NCBI GenBank assembly: GCA_024231905.1
Contig: JAAEQC010000199.1
Location: 1 to 64,000 of the forward strand
DNA: 64,000 bases
DNA from: a bacterium
GTDB lineage: Bacteria > Krumholzibacteriota > Krumholzibacteriia > LZORAL124-64-63
Direction: 5' to 3'
Numbering within the stretch: the first letter of the stretch is position 1; the number at the start of each line of letters is the position of its first letter. Shown here one piece after another: positions 45,013-53,761 of this stretch. Both the position numbers and the translations under genes were made by a program. The notes under the pieces are model-generated. The model had not been told where the DNA came from and ran no database searches. It was given only the letters and a program-made list of their open reading frames with translations.

Positions 45013-46581
45013 TTATTTTATGATAGATCGTCCTGACATTTCCGCAGGCTGGGTGAGATCCAGGATCTTGAGGACCGTCGGGGCGATATCCGCGAGCCCG
45101 GGTTCGTCGTTTCGGAGTACGTCGGAGCGTCCGGCGAACTCGTTCCCGGCCACCACGAAAGGCACCGGGTTGAGAGAGTGCTGGGTGAGGACCTTGCCCT
45201 CGGCCGTGAGCATTTCGTCGCAGTTGCCGTGGTCGGCGGTGACCAACCAGACGGTGCCGGCCTCGAGGCTGGGCGGCATGATTTCCGATAGCAGCCGGTC
45301 GAGGGTCTTGAAGGCTGTGACCGCGGCCTCGTATACGCCCGTGTGGCCCACCATGTCGCCGTTGGCGAAGTTCACCACGATCACGTCGTGCTCACCCGCG
45401 GCGCAGGCCTCCCGGACCACCTGGGCCACCTCGGGGGCGCTCATTTCCGGCTGCAGATCGTAGGTGGCCACCTTGGGCGACGGCACGAGCCGGCGGTCCT
45501 CGCCGGGCCAGGGCTCCTCGCGGCCGCCGTTGAAGAAATAGGTGACGTGGGCGTATTTCTCGGTCTCGGCAGTGCGCAGGTTCGTGAGGCCGGCCTCGGA
45601 GAAGATCTCGGCCAGGCCCCGGGCGGGTTGCTGGGGGACGTACATGACCGGCAGATCCATGGTCTGGTCGTAGGGGGTCATGCAGAGGTAGTCCACCTGG
45701 GGGCGATGGGCGGGGACGAAGCCGTCGAAGTCATCCTGCTTGAAGGCCCAGGTGAGTTCGCGGGCCCGGTCGGCCCGGAAGTTCCAGAAGAAGACGCTGT
45801 CGCCGTCCCGGATGGTGGCCAGGGGGGCGCCGTCCTCGCCGGTGATGATGGTGGGTTCGATGAACTCGTCGGTGACGTCGGCGAGGTAGCTCGTGGCCAC
45901 GGCCTGGGCGGCGTCGGCGGCCGATACGGGCGCTTCCCCAGCCACGAGCGCCTGCCAGGCCCGCTCGACCCGGTCCCAGCGCTTGTCCCGGTCCATGCCC
46001 CAGTAGCGGCCCATGACCGAGGCGATGCGGCCGGCGCCCATGCGGTCCAGCTCGGACTGCAGATCGCGGAGGTAGCCCTCGCCGGCGCGCGGGTCGGTAT
46101 CGCGGCCGTCCATGAAGGCGTGGATGTAGATCTCGGCGATACCGGCTTTCTGGGCCTCCGCGACGATCCCGTAGAGGTGTTTCGTGTGGCTGTGGACGCC
46201 GCCGGGGGAGACCAGGCCCAGCAGGTGGAGGCGGCCGGAGCCCTGGGCGCAGGTGGAGGCGAACTTCGTCCAGGCGTCGCGTGTGGCGAACTCGCCCTCG
46301 GCCAGGCTCTTAGTGATGCGGACCAGTTCCTGGTCCACCACGCGGCCGGCGCCGATGGTCAGGTGACCCACCTCCGAGTTGCCCATCTGTCCTTCGGGCA
46401 GACCCACGGCCAGGCCGCCGGCCTCGAGGGTCGTCCACGGGTAGCGCTCGAAGAGGGAGTCGTAGAAGGCGGGCTCGGCGCCGCGGATCGCGTTGCCGTA
46501 CTCGCTGCCGGGTCCCTCCCGGTGGCCCACGCCGTCGAGGATGCAGAGGACGAGTTTGGGGGCGGAGGCGTTCGGGCTCAT
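45013..46581 (-). CDS. gpmI: 2,3-bisphosphoglycerate-independent phosphoglycerate mutase
   Basis: A 522-residue glycolytic enzyme converting 3-phosphoglycerate to 2-phosphoglycerate, with two Mn ions. Signatures: LVLCILDGVGHREG, GQMGNSEVGHLTIGAGR (catalytic Ser in NSEVGH), IYIHAFMDGRDTDPRAGEGYL, RYWGMDRDKRWDRVERAW, FVNFANGDMVGHTG and LVTADHGNCDEM (metal ligands). The length is that of iPGM. The cNMP-binding-domain gene lies 27 bases upstream on the same strand. Confidence 0.97.
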   Translation of the reverse strand: MSPNASAPKLVLCILDGVGHREGPGSEYGNAIRGAEPAFYDSLFERYPWTTLEAGGLAVGLPEGQMGNSEVGHLTIGAGRVVDQELVRITKSLAEGEFATRDAWTKFASTCAQGSGRLHLLGLVSPGGVHSHTKHLYGIVAEAQKAGIAEIYIHAFMDGRDTDPRAGEGYLRDLQSELDRMGAGRIASVMGRYWGMDRDKRWDRVERAWQALVAGEAPVSAADAAQAVATSYLADVTDEFIEPTIITGEDGAPLATIRDGDSVFFWNFRADRARELTWAFKQDDFDGFVPAHRPQVDYLCMTPYDQTMDLPVMYVPQQPARGLAEIFSEAGLTNLRTAETEKYAHVTYFFNGGREEPWPGEDRRLVPSPKVATYDLQPEMSAPEVAQVVREACAAGEHDVIVVNFANGDMVGHTGVYEAAVTAFKTLDRLLSEIMPPSLEAGTVWLVTADHGNCDEMLTAEGKVLTQHSLNPVPFVVAGNEFAGRSDVLRNDEPGLADIAPTVLKILDLTQPAEMSGRSIIK

Positions 46582-46608
46582 GGAGGCTTCTTTCGGGTTA
46601 CGGGAGGG

Positions 46609-46965
46609 TCAGGCGTCCAGGAGGCCCGGCGCCAGTTGCCAGAGTTCCACCTCGCCGTAGGCCATGAGGATCAGATCGTTCAGAATATAGACGTCGGCCG
46701 CCGGGTCGGCAGCCCGTGTCTCGTCTGCCACGTCGAAGAAAGAGCCCGCCTGCAGCACCGCGCGGGTGATTTCCCGGCCGTCGGGGCGGAATTCGCTGAC
46801 GCGGAGTTTGCCCAGGCGGACGACGTAGGTGGCGGGGGAATCGGCGTGGAGAAGCTGGTCCGGGGCCAGAAGGACCGTGCGGTGCTCCTTCTCCAGGCGC
46901 TCGCGCAGGTCCTGGCGTTCGGCGAAGACGTTGGACTCGCGGCTAAGGGCGAGGGTGGTGCTCAT
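46609..46965 (-). CDS. Stand-alone cyclic-nucleotide-binding-like domain
   Basis: A 118-residue protein that looks like a Crp/cNMP-binding beta-roll without the C-terminal HTH. Visible strands: HRTVLLAPDQLLHADSPATYVVRLGKLRVSEFRPDGREITRAVLQAGSFFDVADETR, with the LxxG-type turn typical of cNMP domains, but the phosphate-binding cassette (normally GExALL...R) is not clear. It may bind a ligand or act as a partner module. Start with GGAGCACGCCCC just before the ATG; 27 bases from gpmI, so the two may be cotranscribed. No DNA-binding role can be claimed. Confidence 0.7.
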   Translation of the reverse strand: MSTTLALSRESNVFAERQDLRERLEKEHRTVLLAPDQLLHADSPATYVVRLGKLRVSEFRPDGREITRAVLQAGSFFDVADETRAADPAADVYILNDLILMAYGEVELWQLAPGLLDA

Positions 46966-47049
46966 GGGGCGTGCTCCGGGATCGATTCCTGAACGGGACC
47001 GTGGATTACGACGTTGCTCCGCAGTCTAGTCGGGACGCCCGGGCGAAAC

Positions 47050-47079
47050 AAGGCCCCCGACTGATCGGCCGGGGGCCTT
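47050..47079 (-). terminator. Terminator of the S9 peptidase gene
   Basis: AAGGCCCCC (47050-47058) and GGGGGCCTT (47071-47079) form a 9-bp stem with a 12-base loop, 23 bases past the peptidase stop; on the minus strand it is followed by a T-containing stretch (GTTTCG). Confidence 0.6.
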
Positions 47080-47101
47080 GCTCTCTTTATTCGATCGAGT
47101 C

Positions 47102-49561
47102 CTAGGACCCGGTCTCCTTCTCCTTCAACTCCCGCGGCGGCGCATTCTTCACATACCGGTCCAGCCAGGTATCCGACTCCCACATCAGATGCTGGATCGA
47201 TTCCCGCGCCCGATACCCGTGGGACTCGCTCGGCAGCATGACCAGCCGCGCCGTCCCGCCCAGCCCCTTGATCGCTCCGTACAGCCTCTCCGACTGCATC
47301 GGGTACGTCCCGGCGTTGTTGTCCGCGTCCCCGTGCACGATGAGGATGGGCTCGTTGATCTTGTCCGCGTGCATGAACGGCGACATGCCGAAGTAGATCT
47401 GCGGGGCCTCCCACACGGTGCGCTCTTCGGCCTGGAAGCCGAACGGCGTCAGCGTGCGGTTGTAAGCGCCGGACCGGGGCAGGGCCGCCCGGAACAGGTC
47501 GCAGTGGGCCAGCAGATTCGCCGCCATGAAGGCGCCGTAGCTGTGACCGCCGATGGCCATGCGGTCCGGATCGCCGACGCCGCGCTCCACGAGCACGTCC
47601 ACGGCGGCTTGGGCGCTGGCTACGAGCTGCTCCACGAAAGTGTCGTTGGGCTCTTCTTCGCCCTCGCCCACGATGGGCATGGTCGGGTCGTCGAAGACCG
47701 CGTAGCCCCGGGTCAGGAACATCATGGGCGACCACCAGCCGACCCTCGTGAACCTGTAGGGGCTGTCCTGGACCTGGCCGGCGTCCTGCTTGCTCTTGAA
47801 TTCGGTGGGGTACGCCCACATGAGCACGGGCAGCGGACCGTCGCGATCCTTGTCGTAGCCGGCGGGCAGGTAGAGGGTGCCCGTCAGCGAGACGCCGTCG
47901 TTGCGCTCGTAGGTGATCATCTCCTTGGAGAGGCCTTCGAGCTGAGGCGTGGGGTTGGGGAAGAAGGTCTTCTGGTCCAGACCGTCGCCGTTCAGGTCAC
48001 GGACGTAGTAGTTGGGCGGCTCGGTCTGGCTCTCCCGGCGCGTCAGGATGATCTCCTTCTCCACGTCCAGGATCTCGATGGGGTTCTCGTAGTAGGGGGC
48101 CTCGCTGTGGAAGAGGCGCTCCGTCTCGAGGGTTTCGTAGTTCCACTTGTCCAGGAAGGGGCGGTCGCCCTCGGGGGAGGCGCCGGCGCCGTCCAGGTAG
48201 ATGGTCTTGCCGTCGCCGGTGGTCATGACGACGTGCCGGCCCCACTGGTTGCGGTGGGTGACGGGGTCGCCCGGGTCGCCGTAGCGGTCCTGGAACGAGC
48301 GGTCCTGGACGATGGCAGGCTCGAAGCTACGGTCACCGGGCTTCACGTGCCACACCTTGAGATTCCGCGTCGTCCACCACCAGGAGACCACGAAGCACAG
48401 GTCCTCGTTGCCCCACTGGATGCCGCCGTAGCGCTGTCCCAGGGTCATCAAGGGCCGGGGTGCGCCGTCGAAGGGCGCGGCCAGGGTGAAGACCTTGTCG
48501 CGGATCTCCGCCTCGGCGCCACCGTCGCCGCCGTCCTGGGCCTCGGTCCAGGCCAGCTCGGCGGCCTGGTCGTCACGCCATTCCACCCGGCGAGGGCCGG
48601 TGGAGCAGCTGCCGAAAGAGATGGGGATCTGGTCCTGTAGCGGTAGATCGGCCACCAGGTGCACCAGTTCGCCGTCGCGGTTCCAGACCTCGATGCTGGT
48701 GGGGAAGCTGTCCTCCTGCAGGGAGTAGCTGTAGGGGTGCTTCACCCGTTCGACCAGCAGGTACTTGCCGTCGGGGGACGGGGTCACGTCGCGGATGACG
48801 CCCATCTCGTTCAGGTTCTTGACCTTGCCCTTGAGCGTGACGTGGGCCACCTGGCAGGTCGTATAATAGTCGAAGAGGGACTCGTCGTAGGGGTTCTGCA
48901 GCAGATCCTGGAGCGTGCGCGCCGGGGCCTTCTTGCCCAGGTTCTCCTGCACTACCGGGCCCATGGGCACGTAGGGCTCCACCGGGGCCGCGCCGCGGTC
49001 GGCGGGGATGGCGTTCACCACGAATTCCTTGCTCCCGTAGAGCCAGGTGTAAGGCCGACCGTAGACGCCGTTGAGCGCCATGTCGTCAGGCGTTACCTGC
49101 TTGGCCTTGCCGTTCTTCAGCTCCGCCGACCACAGGGTGAGCCGGTTGTCGATGGCCACCACGCAGGCGATGCGCTTGCCGTCCGGGGACCAGCTCACGC
49201 CGGTGATGCGCGGCTCGGCGGGCAGGCCGGTCACGCGCACTTCCTTGCCGTCGCTCAGGCGCTGGAAGAGCAGCCCGTTCATGGGGCGTTCGCGGCTGGG
49301 GGCGTTGCTGCGCGGGTTGATGCGCCGTCCGGCCAGGCGCAGTTCCGGCGCGGCCACCTCGCTGATGGGCGGGTTGCCGGGGCGCTCGAGCAGCAGCAAC
49401 CACTCGTTGTCCGGGCTGATGGCCACGAAGGGCGTGGGCGGGGCGTCGATCATATCGGCCAGCACCTGGGGAGGCATCTGGTAGCTGACAGCGGCGTCCT
49501 GGGCGGCGGCCAGGGTCGGCAGCAGGACCAGTAACAGGGCGGCTAGACGGAATCTCGGCAT
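47102..49561 (-). CDS. S9-family serine peptidase (prolyl oligopeptidase / glutamyl peptidase type), secreted
   Basis: An 819-residue protein with a signal peptide (MPRFRLAALLLVLLPTLAAA). Start 49561 is chosen because AGGAG lies six bases before it. The N-terminal beta-propeller region (about 30-560) opens with YQMPPQVLADMIDAPPTP, the S9D/glutamyl-endopeptidase-type opening. The C-terminal alpha/beta-hydrolase holds the nucleophile S674 in GGHSYGAF, the Asp in HGDADNN and the His in ESHGYRARES. It cleaves short peptides after Glu or Pro; specificity is inferred. A terminator follows. It faces the LVIVD-repeat gene at 49753. Confidence 0.93.
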   Translation of the reverse strand: MPRFRLAALLLVLLPTLAAAQDAAVSYQMPPQVLADMIDAPPTPFVAISPDNEWLLLLERPGNPPISEVAAPELRLAGRRINPRSNAPSRERPMNGLLFQRLSDGKEVRVTGLPAEPRITGVSWSPDGKRIACVVAIDNRLTLWSAELKNGKAKQVTPDDMALNGVYGRPYTWLYGSKEFVVNAIPADRGAAPVEPYVPMGPVVQENLGKKAPARTLQDLLQNPYDESLFDYYTTCQVAHVTLKGKVKNLNEMGVIRDVTPSPDGKYLLVERVKHPYSYSLQEDSFPTSIEVWNRDGELVHLVADLPLQDQIPISFGSCSTGPRRVEWRDDQAAELAWTEAQDGGDGGAEAEIRDKVFTLAAPFDGAPRPLMTLGQRYGGIQWGNEDLCFVVSWWWTTRNLKVWHVKPGDRSFEPAIVQDRSFQDRYGDPGDPVTHRNQWGRHVVMTTGDGKTIYLDGAGASPEGDRPFLDKWNYETLETERLFHSEAPYYENPIEILDVEKEIILTRRESQTEPPNYYVRDLNGDGLDQKTFFPNPTPQLEGLSKEMITYERNDGVSLTGTLYLPAGYDKDRDGPLPVLMWAYPTEFKSKQDAGQVQDSPYRFTRVGWWSPMMFLTRGYAVFDDPTMPIVGEGEEEPNDTFVEQLVASAQAAVDVLVERGVGDPDRMAIGGHSYGAFMAANLLAHCDLFRAALPRSGAYNRTLTPFGFQAEERTVWEAPQIYFGMSPFMHADKINEPILIVHGDADNNAGTYPMQSERLYGAIKGLGGTARLVMLPSESHGYRARESIQHLMWESDTWLDRYVKNAPPRELKEKETGS

Positions 49562-49752
49562 GGTCATCTCCTGTTCGAGTCTGTGTCGAGGGGCGCGCAC
49601 ATTCTAGTCGATCGCGCGCCGAAGGGATAGGTACGACAGTGGAAGCCGTGGGGTTGCCCCGCGCTGGTTGTGATTTTCGGCCCCTCCTCGCGTTCCACGA
49701 AGAGGAACCATCTCCAGCCATGGCCACGCCACCGTCGTCGAGGAGTTCTTCC

Positions 49753-51951
49753 ATGATCCACCGTATGCGTCTTTCGCTGACCTGCATCGCTCTGGCCATC
49801 CTGACGGGCCTCGCGGGGGTCTCTCCGGCCCAGGACGCGGGAGAGTCGGAGAATCTCCGTTTGTTGGGCAAATGGGGCCACGGCTCCTGCTGGGGAGTGG
49901 CTGTGGATGGGGACCGGGTGCTGGCCGGCAGCGGTTCGGTGCTGGAGGTTTGCGCCATCGATCCTTCTCAGGAACTGCAGGTGGTCGGTCAGGTCACGCT
50001 GCCGTCTCCGATCCAGGGGATAGCCGTGGCCGGCGATCTGGTCTACGTGGCCAGCCGCGACGCCGGACTACGCATCGTGGACATCTCGACGCCGGCGGCG
50101 CCTGTGGAAGTTGGCGCCGCCTGGGTGCCCGACGACGTGTGGGACGTGGCAGTGGCCGGCGACTACGCCTACGTGGCCGCCGACGGGGCAGGGCTCAGGA
50201 TCATCGACGTCAGCAACCCGGCTGCGCCGGTGGAGACGGGCTTCGTGGATACGGACGGATACGCCACCAAGCTCAAGGTGTCGGGCGACTACGTCTACCT
50301 GGCCGATGCCTACGGCGGACCCTCCCACTTGGCCACCATGCGGATCTTCGATGTGAGCGATCCTGCAGCGCCCTACGAGACAGGCATCTACCAGTTGCCG
50401 GACCACTCCTACACCTACGCCTGGTGCTTGGACGTGGTGGGTGACCTGGTTTACGTGGGCTACGAACACGGCTACATCCGCGTTGTCGATGTGAGCGACC
50501 CGGCCGCGCCCTCCGCGGTGGGTGGTTTCGACGAGGGCTTGGACAACATCTACGACATGAAGATCGCGGGCGGGTACCTGTACGCGGCGTACTCCTGGCG
50601 GGGGCTCGGCGTGTTCGACCTGGCCAATCCGCTCTATCCGTTGCCGGTCGCCGTACTCGACACGCCGGAAGACGCGCGCCGCATCGACGTGGCCGGCAAC
50701 CGGACCTTCATCGCCGACCAGGAAGGCGGCCTGCAGGTGTTCGACGTTTCGGACCCCACGACGCCGGTCCTCGAACAGGCCCTCGCGACCCCCGGCAACA
50801 CCCACGACCTGTGCGTGGAAGGCCACATGGTGTACGTGGCCGACGAGATGTTCGGCCTGCGCATCCTGGACCTGCGCCGCCGCGACCTGCCCCACGAAGT
50901 GGGGTCCATCCAGTTGGCGGGCAATCCGGTCACCGTGGACGTGATGGACGGCTATGCCTATGTATCGGCGGCCTCCGCCGGCCTGCGTGTGGTGGACGTG
51001 CGCGACCCCACGGCTCCGGTCGAGGTGGGCTGGTGGGATATGGGGGGCAGCTTCGAGAGTGTGCTCGCCCAGGACGGACTGGTGTACGCCACCGAGTGGG
51101 GTGGCCTACTGCGTATCTTCGACGTGACGGATCCGACTTTGCCCGACCTGGTCGGCGGGTTCACGTCCACGTTCTACGTGCGGCATATGGCCCTCAAGGA
51201 CGGCTACCTCCTCTGCGCCCAGCGAAATACCTACAACAGTCTGTGGGTGCTGAACGTGTCGAATCCCGCGGCCGTGGGCTCGGTGGCCACCCACAATCTG
51301 GACGGCTATTCCTGGGACATCGCGGTCCTGGGCGACACGGCCTACCTCTCGGCCGGCGGCACGGGTGTGCACATCCTCGATGTGACGGACCCGACGGCGA
51401 TCTCGTTCATCACGACCTACGACCCGAGCGACGGCGCCAACGGGCTCGTGGCTCACGATGATCATCTCTACGTGGCCGGCGGCGGCCGGGTGTGGATGCT
51501 GGACGTGAGCAATCCGGCGGTCCCGGTCTGGGGCGGCTGGTACGACGTGGGCGACGTGTGCTGGGAGATCCAGATCCTGGACGGAGAATTGGTGGTGGCC
51601 GACCACGACGACGGCGTGCTGGTGCTGCGCAACGAACTCCGGTTGCCCTCGGGTACGGGCGACCCTGTGCCCGCCCTCTTCCCGGCGGTGGCCTGCCGGC
51701 CCAATCCCTGCAACCCGGCCACGACCATCAACTTCAAGGTGCCCCTGGCCGGCCGGGTCCGTCTGGACGTCCTCGATGCCCGGGGCCGTCGCGTGGCGCG
51801 GCTGGTGGATAGCTCCCTGGCCGCGGGACCCGCCAGCGTCGTCTGGCGCGGCCGTGACGACGAAGGCCGCGGCGTCTCCTCGGGCGTGTACTTCGTCCGC
51901 TTGCGGACGGCGGGTGGGAACGCTCGGGAAAAAGTCGTGCTCCTGCGCTGA
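49753..51951 (+). CDS. Secreted LVIVD-repeat (beta-propeller) protein with FlgD-type C-terminal domain
   Basis: A 732-residue protein. Start ATG 49753 (MIHRMRLSLTCIALAILTGLAGVSPAQ) with GAGGAG eight bases upstream. The body is a chain of repeats of about 42 residues with the LVIVD-type core (VAVAGDYAYVAADGAGLRIIDVSNPAAPVE, VYVASRDAGLRIVDISTPAAPVE), each a probable propeller blade. The C-terminus (AVACRPNPCNPATTINFKVPLAGRVRLDVLDARGRRVARL...VSSGVYFVRLRTAG) is a FlgD-like Ig domain with the T9SS-like sorting signature. Predicted surface or secreted carrier. Ligand not known. Confidence 0.85.
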   Translation: MIHRMRLSLTCIALAILTGLAGVSPAQDAGESENLRLLGKWGHGSCWGVAVDGDRVLAGSGSVLEVCAIDPSQELQVVGQVTLPSPIQGIAVAGDLVYVASRDAGLRIVDISTPAAPVEVGAAWVPDDVWDVAVAGDYAYVAADGAGLRIIDVSNPAAPVETGFVDTDGYATKLKVSGDYVYLADAYGGPSHLATMRIFDVSDPAAPYETGIYQLPDHSYTYAWCLDVVGDLVYVGYEHGYIRVVDVSDPAAPSAVGGFDEGLDNIYDMKIAGGYLYAAYSWRGLGVFDLANPLYPLPVAVLDTPEDARRIDVAGNRTFIADQEGGLQVFDVSDPTTPVLEQALATPGNTHDLCVEGHMVYVADEMFGLRILDLRRRDLPHEVGSIQLAGNPVTVDVMDGYAYVSAASAGLRVVDVRDPTAPVEVGWWDMGGSFESVLAQDGLVYATEWGGLLRIFDVTDPTLPDLVGGFTSTFYVRHMALKDGYLLCAQRNTYNSLWVLNVSNPAAVGSVATHNLDGYSWDIAVLGDTAYLSAGGTGVHILDVTDPTAISFITTYDPSDGANGLVAHDDHLYVAGGGRVWMLDVSNPAVPVWGGWYDVGDVCWEIQILDGELVVADHDDGVLVLRNELRLPSGTGDPVPALFPAVACRPNPCNPATTINFKVPLAGRVRLDVLDARGRRVARLVDSSLAAGPASVVWRGRDDEGRGVSSGVYFVRLRTAGGNAREKVVLLR

Positions 51952-52206
51952 GGTGCGAATCCTCGCCAACTGCTTGGAGTTGCATGTCGATGAAGCTCTC
52001 TCGGCCGAATAGACGACAAAGGATCCATCTAGGTGTTTCGTATCAATATCCCCATGCCTGCCGACAATTCCATCCGTGGTCGATCTCCGAACAGCGGGGC
52101 TATTCCGGCGATTCGCCGCGGACGGGTTCTAGCACAATCGGGGTAATGGGGGCTGAAGGGCGGGTTGCATTCCGTGGATGTCGCCGGCACATGGCACAGG
52201 GACATA

Positions 52207-53229
52207 TCACTGAGCACGAATTACAGTAAGATCCATCAAGTACTGCCCACGGTTATTTCCTGGATCAGCATCGTTCACCGCGAATACGATTCGGCCTTCG
52301 GATCTGACCTCGTATTCGAGGTGTAGTCCAACGCCAACCCACTCTGAACCGCCAATACGGAACAGCAGGGCACCGTGCTTGAAGCCTTGAACGCGATTGT
52401 ACGCGGTGTAACCATTGATGCCAGATGGACCGGACGTTCCAGCGAATGCCCCAACCCTGATCGATCCCGAGGCCTTGAACTCCAATCGATCTCCGGGATT
52501 CACGATGATGTCGGAATCGAGCCCACGCGATTCGACTTCGAGACGATGGACTTCCGCACCCTCGGAAACATCCGGAGCGTCGCCAGGACTGGATGCTTTG
52601 GACGGCGAATTGATCTCCGCTGCTGCACGGTATGCGCGGGGTCCGCCACCCGCACGGTTCAATGTGGCCTCATTGAACACGAAAGATTCCAATATTTCTC
52701 GGGCCTGTTCCTCGCCTTCGGCCGTGCCGTGCCCTATTCTCGCGACCGTGACTGAGAGGATTTCTCCTTTGAGGAAGAACGCGTAGTTGTAGCTGGTTTG
52801 GGTGCGACCATCATTCGAGTGGAATACTTCGGCGTAGTAGCAACTGTAATCTCCCGCTCCTGCACGCGTCAGTTTGAATGAGACCATTTCGTTCCGACCC
52901 GCCTTCGTGTCGTTCACGCCAGCAAGAAACTCCTTGCTCCAGGAGGAGAGTTCCAAGGGGGAGTCGCGTGGATCGAAGTCAAGCCCCATGCTGCTCTCGG
53001 GATAGCCAATACGGTGCGCGGGAAGGACCGTGAATGCGATTCCGAAGATCCCCTCCGTTTCATACCCAGACATGATCAGCATAATGTCGCCGTTGCGCGT
53101 CGCTTCGGAATCCGGCCACGGGACGGCGATTTTGCCGTAACTGAAGACTTCGTAGTTTTGGTCCGCAACGGAAGACCCGGCAAAGAGACAAACACAGATC
53201 ACGGCGAGTGACTTCACGGTCATTCTCAT
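52207..53229 (-). CDS. Secreted protein with C-terminal LecA/PA-IL-like domain
   Basis: A 340-residue protein with signal peptide MRMTVKSLAVICVCLFAGSSVA. The N-terminal 180 residues (YEVFSYGKIAVPWPDSEATRNGDIMLIMSGYETEG...) are not recognised. The last 110 residues, NPGDRLEFKASGSIRVG..., HGALLFRIGGSEWVGVG, GRIVFAVNDADPGNNRGQY, follow the PA-IL galactose-lectin pattern (NPGD, GALxxRIG, ND...NN.G). So it may bind sugar via Ca2+; this is by pattern only. Codon use and base composition look lower in GC than most neighbours, suggesting acquisition. Start with AAGGTGAG. Confidence 0.7.
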   Translation of the reverse strand: MRMTVKSLAVICVCLFAGSSVADQNYEVFSYGKIAVPWPDSEATRNGDIMLIMSGYETEGIFGIAFTVLPAHRIGYPESSMGLDFDPRDSPLELSSWSKEFLAGVNDTKAGRNEMVSFKLTRAGAGDYSCYYAEVFHSNDGRTQTSYNYAFFLKGEILSVTVARIGHGTAEGEEQAREILESFVFNEATLNRAGGGPRAYRAAAEINSPSKASSPGDAPDVSEGAEVHRLEVESRGLDSDIIVNPGDRLEFKASGSIRVGAFAGTSGPSGINGYTAYNRVQGFKHGALLFRIGGSEWVGVGLHLEYEVRSEGRIVFAVNDADPGNNRGQYLMDLTVIRAQ

Positions 53230-53513
53230 GAGCTCACCTTCTTGGATTGGGATCGCTTAACATTGTGATCTGTTCGAAGAAAATAAAACCGACCACTTCG
53301 TGTCCGATTCCGGTATCAGGATCTACCGGCCCCTTGCTCCCTGTGCCTCGCAAGCCGGCCCCGGTTCATTGGTACGCTCTCCGATTGACCCATCGAGGGC
53401 AGCCTATCACGTAAAAGCCCACCAAACAAGTCGGATATGGGGCGCCACGTTCGGTCCCGCCCAGGCATTTGCAGGGGACGGGAATTGCAGCCGTCCAACC
53501 GGGAGGTTCCAGG

Positions 53514-53588
53514 ATGACCCCGGCCGAAAGGGACATCAAGCGCAAGGGATCTGCCGGAAGAAAGCGGCGATCCGGACCGCTTGGTTAA
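53514..53588 (+). CDS. Short Arg/Lys-rich ORF in the ceo leader (possible leader peptide or IS remnant)
   Basis: A 24-codon ORF, MTPAERDIKRK followed by GSAGRKRRSGPLG. GGGAGG lies eight bases before the ATG. Eight residues are basic (five Arg, three Lys), and the stop is 12 bases before the first pseudoknot stem. Downstream is a gene of ornithine metabolism, which makes an arginine-sensing leader conceivable. Against this, MTPAERDIKRK also resembles the start of IS481-type transposases, so it may be a transposase remnant. Neither is proven. Confidence 0.35.
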   Translation: MTPAERDIKRKGSAGRKRRSGPLG

Positions 53589-53599
53589 GCCGGCAGGTT

Positions 53600-53645
53600 G
53601 GGTGGTTGAGGCCCCGTTGAGTGGCGGGAACCACCCAGACGGGGC
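53600..53645 (+). ncRNA. Potential H-type pseudoknot in the ceo leader
   Basis: GGGTGGTT (53600-53607) is fully complementary to AACCACCC (53629-53636), and GCCCCGT (53611-53617) to ACGGGGC (53639-53645). The pairs interleave (A, B, A', B'), giving 8- and 7-bp stems with loops of 3, 11 and 2 bases: an H-type pseudoknot geometry. It lies about 120 bases before the ceo start. No known riboswitch consensus was recognised. Chance or IS origin is possible. Confidence 0.4.
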
Positions 53646-53761
53646 GGATGCGCACAATAGGAGGATGAACAGCGTGGTATGTGTGGTACGTTAGAATCGT
53701 CGTGAGTTCACAAACGGTAAGGCGGACGGAATAGACGGTAGCCATAGGAGTAACGTGTAGT

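Larger units (their letters stand above)
53230..53761 (+). other. Long leader region of ceo with small ORF and pseudoknot
   Basis: A 532-base gap. It holds a 24-codon ORF (53514-53588) with a good ribosome-binding site, and two overlapping inverted repeats (53600-53645). The first 280 bases show nothing recognisable; the small plus- and minus-strand frames there have no protein-like pattern. The sequence AAGTCGGATATGG at 53428 recurs nearly unchanged at 58776, so an IS remnant is also possible. Confidence 0.5.

Noticed and set aside
53300..53657. Overlapping 106- and 113-codon ORFs upstream of ceo
   Set aside because: Random-like sequences on both strands without ribosome-binding sites or conserved patterns.
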